A stretch of DNA of 64,000 nt from Metaphire vulgaris (GCA_018105865.1 CM030856.1:4672220-4736219); one strand, 5' to 3'; shown: positions 11,731 to 23,800, counted from the first letter of the stretch. A program made the numbers and translations. Notes: generated by a model not told the origin, from the letters alone.

Positions 11731-12366
11731 TCAAGTTGATTGGCGAAAGCCTTGGCAACAAAAGGGTTAGGAAGAGATTCGGGCAAATTGTTTAGAATTC
11801 TACGAATTTCTCTAATCCACAAAAGAGCAGTTTTGCTCGAATTGATTCAGTGGCGTAGCCAAGGGGGGTTAAGACCCCTTGGCTGTCGAAATTTAAAACA
11901 AATGAGTTTCTATTCAATATTTATATTGGGACGCGATTTTGGTGGGTGTCAAAACTTCCTACTTGGGTATAGAATGTAACACAGTGTAAGAGGTGATGAC
12001 TCTTTTTTGCTTGCTTGTCAGCACGTGGACGGGACAAATAGAAAAAGGAAAGACGAAGTGATCTTATTTTGCTTGTCAAGATTTTTTCGAATTTGGTCAC
12101 GGTCAAAACCAAAAACCAAAACCCCCTTCCGAAAATCCTGGCTACGCCATTGAATTGATTAACGCAGCCATTGGGTGACTGCTTTCTAGAAATTTGACAA
12201 AATTTAAGGAAGCATTGATGCTTGAAGTCACTGAACTTTACTAAAGTGTTATCAAATTGAATATAATTAATTTTATGTCATTAGATTTAGACATAATTGA
12301 TGTGTGTTTCGAAAAATCAGTTTTCGACGAAGTAAAAGCAAATTTACTACTATGAATCAAGGACAA
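11731..12366. repeat. Dispersed module, copy 2 (empty site)
   Basis: Second copy of the 9414-10238 module. It contains the CAGTGGCGTAGCC element at the same place but lacks the nested 186-bp element, so the order of events can be read. Confidence 0.85.
11848..12152. mobile_element. hAT-like MITE, CAGTGGCGTAGCC family
   Basis: 305 bp, ends CAGTGGCGTAGCC and GGCTACGCCATTG, perfect duplications aattgatt. Two copies of the shared TTGCTTGTCA motif (12001-12021, 12063-12079). Confidence 0.9.
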
Positions 12367-12743
12367 TCAGTCTTCCGCTTTCCCATGTCCACGTAGAGGC
12401 GACCTTTCGCTGTCTAACAGAGCGCAGTTTGTTTAGTGTGTATATCATTTTCCTGTTCGTTGTTCCGTGTTCACGACATCGTCATTAACAGTGACGTTTA
12501 TGTCCGTTGGTTTACTGCTTCTGTGCTTTTGCTCTGAGTCCTGACTGCGAAGTCTGGAAATCAATGCAAGTTGAATGAAGCTTCCGCTGCCCCTCCCCCC
12601 CCCCCGTGTTAATGAAGCTAATGCATTATAAGCGACACTCTGATGATTCGTGAATTCCTAATTGCCTCGTTTCGTGATGCAGTGTTTGGAAATTAAGCAT
12701 TTATACCTTTGAAGAGTGTTGCCGCCGACGAGTGAGAATAAGA

Positions 12744-13155
12744 CAGAGGTGGGCAAAGTGCGGTCCGCGGGCCGAATGCGGCCCTCAAAGCTCTTTTGTG
12801 CGGCCCCCGACATCGAGAAATATTGTATTAATGTGTGGCCCTCTAAAAGATATGAAATATTTGACAACGCCTCACTGGAAAATTCAGCATTCAAATTGGA
12901 TTTTCACTTTGGCATTTGATCGTTAACTAGAAATGATGTTTTTATTATTTTACTAATTTACTTACTTTTTTCGACTTGGCAATCTTGGCTTATTAATAAT
13001 TTACTTATACTGAACAGTGTGTAATACGTTATGTTAAAGTCGTTTTGGAAACTACTTAAAAATTTAATTCTAAATGCCGAGAAAATGTGTGCGCCCTCGG
13101 CTTCCATCGTAGACACTTTTGCGGCCCTCGGATTAAAAATTTGTGCCGATCACTG
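12744..13155. mobile_element. hAT-like element, CAGAGGTGGGCAAAGTGCGG termini
   Basis: 412 bp between perfect duplications gaataaga. Right end TTGTGCCGATCACTG. Subterminal GCGGCCCTC occurs near both ends in the same family style as vertebrate and invertebrate hAT MITEs. Confidence 0.9.
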
Positions 13156-13456
13156 GAATAAGAGATATTCAGCTTTGGACTTTGGTTCCGTGATGATCCA
13201 GGAAAGAGGGTCTTTTCATTGTTTCGAAGGTCAAGGTTTTGATAAACTAAAAAAAGTAGTGGTAACATGCTTTGCGGAAACTTTATTATTACCGCCGACA
13301 TTTAACTGAGTCATGCTCATTAGGAAGTTAAATATCGATATAATATTATTATTCAGCATACATTATTTACTGGATTTTCTGGCTCGTATTTCGGTGAGTG
13401 TGACCTTGATGACCTTGGTCGTGGTCTGAAAAAGTCCTTGTCACGACACTTGCGTG

Positions 13457-13857
13457 CAGTGGCGTAGCCAGAATTCCAGAATAGAGGAGCAAGTCGACAT
13501 TTTCAGCCCAAAAGTCTTGACGAGCGAAACAGTAGTGCTAGGACAAAATGTCACGGACAAAATGTCAGCGGACAAAATGTCAGTGGACAAAATGTAACCC
13601 TAACTCTAACCCTAACCCTAACCGACGTAACCGTGACATTTTGTCCGTGACATTTTGTCCGCGGACATTTTGTCCGGCCACGAAAACAGGTCGTCGTTGT
13701 CTCAAACGCTCTGAAGTCTGATGCGTTCTCCTCGTTCTGATACTACCTTTATCCCCACCCACCCCCAAATACTCGCTGGTTTTGGACGAAATTCAGGAAT
13801 GGACACGGCCCGAATAGGGGCCAAGGCCCCCGTTTCGCCCCCGTGGCTACGCCAGTG
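13457..13857. mobile_element. hAT-like MITE hosting a foldback insertion
   Basis: Ends CAGTGGCGTAGCCAG and GGCTACGCCAGTG; flanks cttgcgtg/attgcctg (6 of 8). Outside the foldback element at 13538-13679 it matches 32892-33118 and 38569-39007 (shared GTCTCAA...CGCTTTGAA and TCGTACTACC). Confidence 0.75.
13538..13679. repeat. Foldback element, ACAAAATGTC arms and telomere-like core
   Basis: Left arm: four GGACAAAATGTC-type units of about 15 bp. Core 13594-13623: CTAACTCTAACCCTAACCC-type. Right arm 13631-13677: three reversed units. The arms can pair into a long hairpin. Confidence 0.8.
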
Positions 13858-14096
13858 ATTGCCTGAGTTTGCACGCAATCATTATCTTGCTTAGGGGCTG
13901 TCCAGAAATGACGTCTCAAACTTAGGGGAAGGGGTTTCAAACATTTGTGATAATGTGCGTGACGGTGGGGAGAGGAAATTTCAAAACATGTGAAGTCAAA
14001 TAATACGAAATATTATTATTAATACCGCAATATTGTGAAAATTGCGAGTAATTGGTTACTATTGTTTGTTATACATGGTAGTCTGTAATATTTTAG

Positions 14097-14340
14097 AATT
14101 GAATGGTTGGGTGGAATAAAGAGTTAAATGCAGTTACCACCTTAATGGTGAGGTTGTCAATTGAAGGGTCCACAGGAATAAGGAAGTAAATCCAGTTACC
14201 CCATTAGTGATGAAAATATCAGTTGAAGGGTCCGGTGAAATAAGGAAGTAAATGTAGTTACCCCTCTTATTGTTATTGATACTCAAACCATTGGGGGAAT
14301 TGGATACGGTTACCTCCTTATTCCACTCAGCCATTCAATT
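14097..14340. repeat. 23-bp terminal inverted repeat with internal tandem units
   Basis: AATTGAATGG...GGAATAA at 14097-14119 faces its reverse complement at 14318-14340 (two mismatches). Between them about three imperfect 70-bp units share GAATAAGGAAGTAAAT and AGTTACCCC. Lies inside the 1.03-kb TIR element. Confidence 0.7.
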
Positions 14341-14627
14341 ATTGTCCAGAGCAATCTGGAGACCAGAGAGAAGGAATCTTCCTCTTTCGACAACAATTGT
14401 CAGTCGCTTTTGCAGTGATTCAACGCTATTGCTTTTCGAGGATCTGTTCCAGACCTCGAACCAGATGACAGTTAGCCACACAATTGCTTCTTTACGTCTC
14501 CGAACACCTTTTTCATAAGATCTTCGGGAACTAAGTACCGAGGGCATAACAAAATGTACGCTTAGTCTATAATGAATAGAGTTCATTTTTTAAAAAGAAT
14601 TCGAAAAAGTGTCGGAATATCGTTATA

Positions 14628-14629
14628 AC

Positions 14630-14696
<67 letters not shown>

Positions 14697-14716
14697 TCAA
14701 TAATAATAATAATAAT
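14628..14716. repeat. (AAT)n microsatellite
   Basis: About 28 units with one break at 14697-14700. Confidence 0.95.
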
Positions 14717-15632
14717 AGTGAATATTCTCAAAACAATTCAATACAATACCTGATTCGTTCAATAAAAAGTGATTTGAAACATTAATTTTGACATTGGAAA
14801 GATGACGAGGGGTTAACGCGTTGTGACGCCACATTTGATGTGGTCTGACTTTCTGTGACGACTTGCGACGAGGGGAGGGAGGAATGAGAAACTGCCAAAA
14901 TCGCGTGACGTCATTTAGGACGGCCCTTATAAGTATAGCGAGTGCTATGCTCTGTTAGTGATTCGCTTCAATTGCATCTTTTTGCCGAAAGCACCACACC
15001 CGAGAGATGTCATTGCGAGCGCCTAATGTCGGTGCCTGGAAAGGACTTTGCTGACTTACGCGCATCTTATGGTTTATTTCCAACAACAGAACATCACATC
15101 ATTTAAAAGCATGAGTACATCAAATTCTTATATTAAGCATTCACAGAAAATAATATATAAAGTAGAATTAGTTCAATTATATAAGTTATTATATATCATT
15201 GAAAACATTACAACGTTGGAGAGTACACTGTAGATACCAAGAGACAACACAGTTCCCGTTGATAGGTATCTATAAATAAAGTAAGTTAATATGAATGGAC
15301 TTCATTTTCCTTGAGATTCTTTTCACGCTTCTGGCGAATTTGTCTCATGTTTTGCCATAGAATTTAATTTGCACTGGAACGAGTCCATGGTGCCCGAAAG
15401 TGAAGCCAGTTTTTCGCCATTTTTTAAGTTTGACCGCATTACCGTAGAACTCCTAATAGAAGCCGGATCCCAAAATAATAGCCGGGGAATAAAGTCATTT
15501 GTTTTAATAGAAGCCGGGGATTGCGTTAGAAGATTTACGCCGATTTCTGTGGTAACCATGGTAACCATTGTCTACGATTTAGTAAAAATGGTGGCAAACG
15601 ACTTCAAATTTCCACGCCGTCTTTGCCATTAT

Positions 15633-15634
<2 letters not shown>

Positions 15635-15701
<67 letters not shown>
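15635..15701. repeat. (TC)n microsatellite
   Basis: About 33 TC units. Confidence 0.97.
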
Positions 15702-15703
<2 letters not shown>

Positions 15704-16265
15704 GCGGGCATTGATATCTATGTGTCACGGAGAGAAACTTTTGGAAGAAAGAACCGCTGCGTTTATTAGAACAGATTCAGAATTTGACGATCAGTCGCGG
15801 AAAAACCAACGTTGAGGAAACTCAAAGAGAAGATGAATGTTCTCGGTGACTAATAGCCTCGTATTCACGACACGCTGCCTCTCTTTTCTTCTTCTTCTTC
15901 CCCGCATCTTCTCCATCACAATGTCTACGCTGATGGTTGGATTTCGTAAAACTGCAGCTACATGTATTGGCTGCCGCCGTCTTCCTAATTCACCGTCGTC
16001 GACTATCATTACTGCCTCGTTCCGGTGTTTCTTTATGGCGAGTCACGTGACCACCCGAATAATAATAATAATGCGATTCTAAGTGGTTTAGGAGGCTAAG
16101 TAAGCCTGTGTGAAAACCACTGATGCAGCCATCTGCATTCAATAACCTAGTTTATCGAGAATGAAATGAATGAAAGACTACGATAGGCATCTTAGACTAT
16201 TTCTCGTTTTAGACTAATTCTCTCTTTAGATTAATACTCCCATTAGGATAATTCTCTCCTTAGAC

Positions 16266-16595
16266 CAGCGGTTCTCAGACTTTTAAGGATTTCTTGCGCA
16301 GTGGTCCCGTAGAAATTTTTGTGATGACTCGCGAGCCTTGTAACATTTGAATTTTAAATAAACTATAATTAACACATAGGCTACTTGTCTTGTCAATCAA
16401 TTATCTAATCAGAAAATTGCAAATCTTAGTCGTCAAATTTAAATTCAAATGGAACCAGCACTCTTATAGAGCCATCAGTGTGTTTGTGTTTTGAGGTGTT
16501 GGTGAGATATCTTGAGAAAGTGATCTCTTTACGATCCCTTTGAAAGCATTTGGCGGTCCCCTATGGGACCGCGGACCACAGTTTGCGAACCACTG
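16266..16595. mobile_element. hAT-like element, CAGCGGTTCTCAGAC termini
   Basis: 330 bp; right end GCGAACCACTG; duplications ccttagac/ccttagag (7 of 8). Termini of the CAGNGGTTCTCAAxC type common among hAT elements. Confidence 0.87.
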
Positions 16596-16916
16596 CCTTA
16601 GAGTCTTAGACTGACGGTTGTCAAGCGATGGTTGCAAAATCTCCAGCGGCAGTACATGTTTCTGCATTCGGACTTGATTCATCGATCACTGATCGAAAGT
16701 GATTTAGTATTTGCTTTGATATAACAGACTTAACGTCTATTCTTTAAGACACGTCGTAGTCTGTATTCAGAATCGTGCATATGTACAGTACTTCCATTAA
16801 TTATACATCTTAACGTGAAATACTAAAACATGTCATGCCACTTGTTAAATTTACGAGTAAAACAGCACCTACTTTATAAAGAAATCCCTGAAGATGCTTA
16901 AAATATGAACAGAGGT

Positions 16917-17105
16917 TGCTAGGACAAAATGTCAGTGGACAAAATGTCACGAACAAAATGTCACGGACAAAATGTCACGGGCACAAAATGTCAGCGGACA
17001 AAATGTCATTCTAACTCTAACCCTAAACCGTGACATTTTGTCAGTGACATTTTGTCCGCTGACATTTTGTCCCTATGACATTTTGTCCTCGGACATTTTG
17101 TCGGA
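16917..17105. repeat. Foldback element, ACAAAATGTC arms, copy B
   Basis: Left arm 16918-17007 starts GCTAGGACAAAATGTC with six units; core CTAACTCTAACCCTAAACC; right arm 17026-17105 with five reversed units. Longest arms of the family here. Confidence 0.82.
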
Positions 17106-17192
17106 CCCCGGAACAGAGGCATGCGGGGGAGTAGCTATTCTCCGCCTCTGTCTCTCTGCCTGTCTGTCTGTTCTGTCTGTCTGTCTCTCTCT

Positions 17193-17233
17193 CTTCTTCT
17201 TCTTCTTCTTCTTCTTCTTCTTCTTCTTCTTCG
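17193..17233. repeat. (TTC)n microsatellite
   Basis: About 13 units after a CTGT tract; sits at the 3' side of a minus-strand SINE. Confidence 0.93.
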
Positions 17234-17249
17234 CTCGGTCTGTGTGTGT

Positions 17250-17535
17250 CTAGGTAGGGTCCCGTATTCGAGTCCGAGCGTTGGGTTCCGGCGCTTATCT
17301 CCGGCCTGGGCAATCAGCGACGTAGGTGGTATAATCCATTAAATCTGGGGTAGATTGCCATTACTTTCCCCATACCTACCTCGCAGCTTAACGCTGCTCC
17401 GTAGTTTACCACCGCCCTCTAGCGAGTAAGGCTGAGTCGACCTTAGGGCTCCTGCGGGAATTGAACCTGCGACCTTCTACTCCATCGTACAGCGTTGTTA
17501 CCACTCTTCTAACTTCCCACCCCATGTGTGTGTCT
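17250..17535 (-). repeat. tRNA-derived SINE
   Basis: Read on the minus strand, a pol III A-box-like GTTAGAAGAGTGGTAAC (17494-17512) precedes a B box GGTTCAATTCC (17458-17468), about 26 bp apart, as in a tRNA head. A body follows towards 17250 with ATCTACCCCAGATT and CAATCAGCGACGTAGG (sense as on +). No tRNA fold is preserved well enough to call a gene. Confidence 0.65.
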
Positions 17536-17913
17536 CCAGTCGTGAAAAATGGTGAAACAATCTTTGTATCCTTCGACTCAGGAGGCAACCTAACCAAGAT
17601 TTAGGGATAGCTTCTAAAGCGCCTAGGTTTCGGATAGCTTCTAAAGCGCCTAGGTTTCTGATAGCTTCTAAAGCGCCTTCCTTTGGCTGTCCTAATGAGG
17701 AAAAGCGGAACTTTAGTGATCTTCATTTGGCGACTGAGTCTATTATTAGCGATTTATATTTCTGAGGAGAAGTTTCGAGACCGGTCTCAATTGTCCAACA
17801 AAAAACGACTCTCTTCTGCCGTCGTCCACTGTCAATGCTCCCAGAGACTGTGCACTGGTGATTCTATCCTATGTGGTCCAATTACTCCTCATTACAGAGG
17901 CGATATTAATGAC

Positions 17914-17918
<5 letters not shown>

Positions 17919-17968
<50 letters not shown>

Positions 17969-18125
17969 CAAAGACAGAGAGAGACACACAGCGAAAGATA
18001 CACGGAGAGAGACACACACAGAGAGACGTACAGAGAACGAGGGAAAGAGAGACAGACAGAGAGAGACAGAGACAGATAATAGACAGCGAGAGAGAGAGAG
18101 AGAGACAAACAGAGACACAAAGAGA
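17919..18125. repeat. (GA)n and GACA simple repeat
   Basis: GA tract of about 40 bp, then mixed GACAGA/GAGACACA units. Confidence 0.95.
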
Positions 18126-18749
18126 GAGCCATCTAGTCCGCTGGATGGCTTTCGACGCCAGTAATTAAAACTTCTGGTGTCGTTTCGATGTCCTTGCATC
18201 TCTTCTTTCCGTCTTTTCCTTTTCGCTCTTTTAACCTTTAAACGCTAATAAGAACTTCCTAATAAAGAATCTCTTTTTCCCCGGAGACGTTCACAATGTG
18301 TGCCTCTGGTTCGCCATCCAGCGGACTTTCCGGTCCTTTTGTCTCTGTTTGTCTCTCTCTCTCTCTTCGGTCCTTTTCTATTTCCTGTGCGTAAGTCTGT
18401 GTGTGTGTGCGCGCCCCTTTCCGTTCTCTGTTTGCGTCTAGGGTTTCAAACGAGCCGCGTCTCCTTATTAAAAGAGTCCAGAGTGAAGAACGTCTAAGAG
18501 GCGTCTTCGTGTTCCGTCTTCTACAGCGCAGTCGCAAAGGTGATTGGCGAACGCAGGTGCGTCCTGCTGGAGTTCCAAGTGCGCTCAAGGTCCGTTAAAG
18601 ACAGGTGATGCAGACGATGGGTTAGAAAAACAGGTGGAAGTCAAAAGGAATCTTCAACTTTCGACGGAATAGTTTGACATTGTGACGTCAGTGTCATCTC
18701 GATATAATCTCTTTGAAGAGCAAGACAGGTACTGTCAAACATGTCGGTC

Positions 18750-18961
18750 CAGGGGCGTCTTTAACCAGTGCGGGGCCCCGAGCACCTGGCGGCCTGCGGG
18801 GCCCTAGACGTCAAGATCAATGTTGACAAGCAAAAAAGGTCATCTCCAACGTTTTTGAATGCTGACAAGCCAAAAAAAGTAGTTTGCGCGCGGCGGGGGC
18901 CCCTAAGATGCGCGGGGCCCCGGGCACTGTGCCCGAAATTTTACATGTAAAGACGCCCCTG
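18750..18961. mobile_element. hAT-like MITE, CAGGGGCGTCTTTAACC termini
   Basis: 212 bp between perfect duplications tgtcggtc. Right end GTAAAGACGCCCCTG. Carries the shared motif in reverse: TTGACAAGCAAAAAAGGTC at 18822-18841, plus a variant at 18862. Confidence 0.92.
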
Positions 18962-19116
18962 TGTCGGTCAAGTGAGCATGACGACTTTATTTACTTCAAG
19001 TCTTACACTCTGAGTGACACTCTGAGTGACACTCTGAGCGACACTGAGTGACTGATTGACTGAATGGACAGACTTATTTTACTCGTTGAAACGTTTTGGT
19101 TTTTTATCCTCTACGT

Positions 19117-19581
19117 CAGGCTATTCAATCAAATGATATGTAGTTAAATGTTATGTAGTTAAATGTTATGCAAGTTAAATGTTATATAGTTAAATGGTAT
19201 GCAGTTAAATGTTATGTACTTAAATGTTATATATAGTTAAATGTTAAATTTAAATGTTAAATGTTATGTAGTTAAATGTAGTTAATGTAGTTAATTGTAG
19301 TTAGTTAGTTGGTTAGTTGTTGGTTAGTTGGTTAGTTGTAGTTAGTTAGTTAGTTAGTTAGTTAGTAGTTAGTTGTAGTAAATGTAGTTAATGCTGTGCA
19401 GTTAAATGTTATGCGCAGCTCATAAGTAATAGAAAACAGACAAGTTGAAAACAAGACATCTAAAAATATTTCGTAAGTATTAGAAAAAAAGTTATTTATC
19501 GCTTCAGTATCTTCGCGGACACCATTTCAAACGACTCGGCGGGCCGGATCTGGACCGCGGGTCGCCAGTTGTATACCCTTG
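19117..19581. mobile_element. hAT-like element with internal tandem repeat
   Basis: Left CAGGCTATTCAATC, right GGGTCGCCAGTTGTATACC; flanks ctctacgt/ctctgcga (6 of 8). The interior 19140-19420 is a TAGTTAAATGTTATG tandem array decaying to GTTAGTTA. Confidence 0.6.
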
Positions 19582-20078
19582 CTCTGCGAAAACACGCTCA
19601 TGAACATTACTTGTCTTAGGTTGTGAACTCGAATGCTGAGTTTTTGAAATAATATCACCGCATTCTGCAGCACTAAACCAGCGCTCTGAGCTAATTAATT
19701 GAACGCTAAACCTAGAGTACAATAAGTTCGCTCTTCACTGGAATATTTCAAATCGAATCTTAACCATGCAGCTCTAGAGAATTCATAAATCGTTAGCTAG
19801 AGCCAAGCCATCCCTGGAACAGACAGATTTGAGCGCATCACACCTCTATTCTCAAATCATAAAACACTTCATTAGCTACGTAATGAAATTGCCTATCAAA
19901 CAAATTCAATGGATCGTATTATTTAAGACGCGTATTCTCGTAGATAATGCGTTTCACGCTAAACAGCGGACGTATCTCCACTCCACTCTTTATTCAATGT
20001 CCAAGATCTCCAGGACTCGATTAGGTCTTCCGATGAGTTGACACTTCCTATTACCGCACTGCAAGAGTACCTTTGGAT

Positions 20079-20248
20079 CAGGGGCGTAGCCAGGAATTTG
20101 ATTTGGGAGGGTATAAATCTTAACTATAAACCGCATAAACCATATAAACCACATATAATCACATGTAAATCACATAAAAAAACTTGAAGGTAGACTGATT
20201 GGGGGGGGGGTATATATACCGATATGCCCTCCCGTCGCTGCGCCCCTG
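20079..20248. mobile_element. hAT-like MITE, CAGGGGCGTAGC family (reversed)
   Basis: 170 bp, ends CAGGGGCGTAGCCAGG and GCTGCGCCCCTG, duplications ctttggat/ctttgggc (6 of 8). Confidence 0.82.
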
Positions 20249-20259
20249 CTTTGGGCGCG

Positions 20260-20500
20260 TGCCTTTTCTGTTGCTGGGTCCAGGCTCTTGAGCTGGCCAA
20301 GATTAGGCAAGCTGAGTGTCTTTCAACGTCCAGGTCTCAACCTAAAACACACATTTTTCACTGTCCATACCCTCCTCAGCCAGAACCAAGAACTTGTAGA
20401 CTGACCCCTGTATTTTCAACCACTAACCACCACGGATATAATTTTTGACTGCTTTCTAACTATGAAGCGACTGATACTATACAAAATATTATTATTATGA
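20260..20500 (+). pseudogene. LINE 3' end fragment
   Basis: A broken frame shows LSVFQRPGLNLKHTFF, comparable to the FTTFKSRLKTHLF ending at 10680, followed by a similar 3' stretch (ACCACGGATA..., GAAGCGACTGAT) and ATTATTATT. Confidence 0.5.
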
Positions 20501-20744
20501 TGCCCCAACCTGCCAAATACCATTGATTGCCTGATTAAAATTAGAGCAAAGAATTTATGAGAAAATTAAGATGAATTTCGAATCAAATTTTAGGGACGTT
20601 GTCACGGATGTCATTTCATTGTTTTCAGGGGGAGGGCAAGACTTTCGACTGCAAGGCATGCAGTATTTTTTAAAGAAACCTATTCAGTATGCAAATTGGT
20701 TTTTGTCCCTAGTACATATTACATACGATACTACATCTATTCAT

Positions 20745-20880
20745 CTTGTCCCGCGTCAGAGTCGGAGCAGCTCCGGAAGTCTTTCGATAGCTGCCTCTCC
20801 GCTGTTACCGCTTGGACACGGAAAAACCGTCTCGCACTGAACCTAGACAAGACGGAATTTATGCAGATAGAACGTATGCC
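20745..20880 (+). pseudogene. LINE reverse transcriptase fragment
   Basis: One frame reads EQLRKSFDSCLSAVTAW then NRLALNLDKTEFMQI. W...N.L.LN.DKTEF is a standard block of CR1/L2-type reverse transcriptases. Confidence 0.8.
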
Positions 20881-21197
20881 AGTGATTGTAATAAACTTAT
20901 AAAAACAATTGAGAACACAATGAATTTAAAAACACGAAAATTCGCGAAAATTGTTTCTCCTAAAAATCAGGGCGGGGGCAACGGCCCCTGCTTCCCCCCC
21001 CAATGACATCCCTGGACGCTGTCTTCTCTGTCGTATTTTTTCTCAGCTCAGTTTTCTTCAGCTCAGATTGATTAACCAACAACGTGTCTGCGTTGAATGT
21101 CAATAATCGTCGCATATTCGTTGAACGACGTTCACAATATTCGCACAGAGTCTCAAACAGTCGGGGCTTAAAGGTCATAATAGGAGAGAAGAGGGGG

Positions 21198-21530
21198 AGA
21201 GAGGCGTCATTTGGGGCTAAGGGGGCCGTGGCCCCCCCAAGGAAATGAAAATATTAATTTATAATGTATTGATGTGCAACAAAAAAACAGGGACGTCATT
21301 TGCGTTTGGGGGCAAAAAAAGGTCAGCAGCCCATAAAGCCCTAAAGGAGCGAGTAACCTGAAGTAACTAATCGTAAAAAAGGGCTGACAAGCAAAAAAAT
21401 AAAAAGGTCGTCAACTTTTTGGGAAACTCGTCAAGTCGAAATTTTTTTAAAATTTAAACATTTAAAAAATTTAAAAGAAAAATTTAACAAAATTTCTCGC
21501 CCTCAAGAAAAGTGTGAAATGACGCCACTG
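21198..21530. mobile_element. hAT-like element, AGGCGTCATTTGGGG termini
   Basis: Ends AGAGGCGTCATTTGGGG and GAAATGACGCCACTG. Contains a second partial ACGTCATTTGCG start at 21291, suggesting a nested relative. Shared motif reversed at 21382-21413. Duplication unclear because both flanks are GA-rich. Confidence 0.6.
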
Positions 21531-21568
<38 letters not shown>

Positions 21569-21639
21569 AACAGAAACAGAAACATAGACAGAGAGAAAGC
21601 AGGAGGAGAGAGAAAGAAAGAGAGGACAGAGAGAGAGAA

Positions 21640-21674
<35 letters not shown>

Positions 21675-21896
21675 AACAGAAACAGAAACATAGACAGAGA
21701 GAAAGCAGGAGGAGAGAGAAAGAAAGAGAGGACAGAGAGAGAGAAAGAGAGAGAGAGAGACAGACAGACAGACAAACAGACAGAAACAGAAACAGAAACA
21801 TAGACAGAGAGAAAGCAGGAGAGAGAAAGAAAGAGAGGACACAGAGAGAGATAGAGAGAGAAAGAGAGGAGAGAGAGAGAGAGAGAGAGGGAGAGG
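21531..21896. repeat. GA/GACA repeat with a higher-order ~105-bp unit
   Basis: Three units begin with (GACA)n near 21548, 21653 and 21758; each continues GAAACAGAAACATAGACAG and AGAAAGCAGGAGGAG. Several long Ser/Leu/Val/Cys frames on the minus strand are artefacts. Confidence 0.85.
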
Positions 21897-22147
21897 TGCA
21901 GAGCAGATGACAGACTATAAATGTCAATATTATTTTTTGGTGTTGTATATAGCAACTCGTATTAGCATGCGAGTGATCGCATTCAGTCGCCCGCTGGTTC
22001 CCTGTTTATATTCGCGCTTTATTAATGCATGCCATCTTGGCTGTCGAGAACAAGACTAAACAGAAACGGAGTGTCCATCGTAAGAGAAAGACAAACTCAG
22101 ATCTTGCGTCGAAAACCTACAATAATTCACTTCTGCAGCATATCAGC

Positions 22148-22150
<3 letters not shown>

Positions 22151-22234
<84 letters not shown>

Positions 22235-22316
22235 TTTATATATATATATGCACTGTATATATATATATATATTGCATTTACAAACGCGTTATTTTATAAA
22301 ATGCCATATAACACCG

Positions 22317-22353
<37 letters not shown>

Positions 22354-22449
22354 TGAATGGTGATATATATATATATATTGAATGGTGAATATATATATAT
22401 ATATATATATATCAGTAATATATATATATATATATATCGGCATATATAT

Positions 22450-22498
<49 letters not shown>
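22151..22498. repeat. (TC)n then interrupted (TA)n blocks
   Basis: TC tract 22151-22196, followed by five or more TA blocks separated by short unique pieces. Flanked by an inverted pair (22275-22303 and 22499-22528) with TTTACAAACGCGTTATTTTA. Confidence 0.9.
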
Positions 22499-22501
<3 letters not shown>

Positions 22502-22679
22502 TTTATAAAATAACGCATTTGTAAATATCAGACTAAGACGATATATATTACGCCATCGATTTATCGATTTCCGAAAAGGGCGTTGATATATATCAATGAA
22601 TCTTAATAGCACCTTAGTAAAAACAAGTATATTATATATATATATATTATTCATGTGTTATTACAATGGTTTCACTCAA

Positions 22680-23800
22680 CGTACCGTTCAAAATTTTTGA
22701 TAAATGGATAACGCGGTTTGTAAAAACTCTGTCAGAATGTGTAGTGAAAAAAACAGCCAAGCCTTCTCGTCATGCTTTGACGGACAAACGCTGGTAAATT
22801 AATACTGAGCTATTTACGCGCCGTCTGTGGGATAAACATTTTTCTTAAAGTACTAGGTGTTTACCCGTCAAAAATGACGGGGGAGATTACGCTGTTTTAC
22901 CACCCAATTTTGTGCAAATGCAATCGATTTTGTAATTTGTTGATTTCTAAAAGGGCGTTGACAGACTACCCCTCACCCCAATCAACATTTTTCTGAGTCG
23001 ATTTGCTTGGGTGGCCCGACGACCGATCAATGAATCTTAAATTTTGCACTTTAAATCGCCGCCTTTTCCTTCAAAAACAAACTTGATAGTCAAGGTAAGA
23101 GTACTCATTTGGCAGTGTGACGTTGTTATTCTCTTGTTTGCTGTGTTGCTTTTCACCCCGAGCAACAGCCTGCTCCTCATTCTCACTTGATTGTCGAAAA
23201 GCGCGATTTTTTGTTTTGCACGGACGGTTAGAAAGAGGAATAAAAAAAAGCCAATGGTGCAAATCTCATCCAGCTCATTATTCATGCAAATTTAAAAAAT
23301 GAAACTTTCTCAGTAAAACTTTCATTCACAATGGTTTCAAACATCTCAACGGTCTTTACCAAATGTCAACCGATTTTCAAAATTTTTGCGAAGATGGACG
23401 GAACGCGGTTGCCAAAGAAAACTCATCTTTTTAGCTCTAAGCCTGAGATATAGCAAATTTAAAAACGTTACAGAAAAAAAAATTAAATCCCCAGTACGGT
23501 GACAGCCTCTGAAAATTTAATCCACACATGAGGGGTAAAATTTAAACAAATAGGGTTTGACGGGGCATTGGGAACGCTTTGGGGCCGGTGGGGTAGGGCG
23601 GGCCTTTGATGGGTTGGGGCCTGGGCGATTGGAAGAGGAATGGGTAATGTTGAGGGATAATGGGTAGTTGGAATGGGAGGAGAGGAAGGGGGAACGGGGT
23701 TTAGGGCCGGGCAGGAATGGGTTGGGGCTTTACGCGCCGTCTGGAAGAGGGATGGGGAGGGAAAAGGGATGGGGATAAACATTTTTCTTAAAAAGGGAAC
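22680..23800. other. Intergenic with a duplicated passage
   Basis: No gene. TTTACGCGCCGTCTG and GATAAACATTTTTCTTAAA occur at 22813-22850 and again at 23729-23797, where a G-rich block separates them. 23560-23770 is a GGGTTGGGG-rich block like 42660-43000. Confidence 0.5.

Larger units (their letters stand above)
13894..14926. mobile_element. 1.03-kb TIR element, PIF/Harbinger-like by target site
   Basis: Ends GGGGCTGTCCAGAAATGACG and its complement-like CGTCATTTAGGACGGCCC, flanked by TTA on both sides. A 3-bp TTA duplication and GGG terminus suggest PIF/Harbinger, but no transposase is present. Related copies: 24433-24915 (reversed) and 35270-35412 (right end only). Confidence 0.65.
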
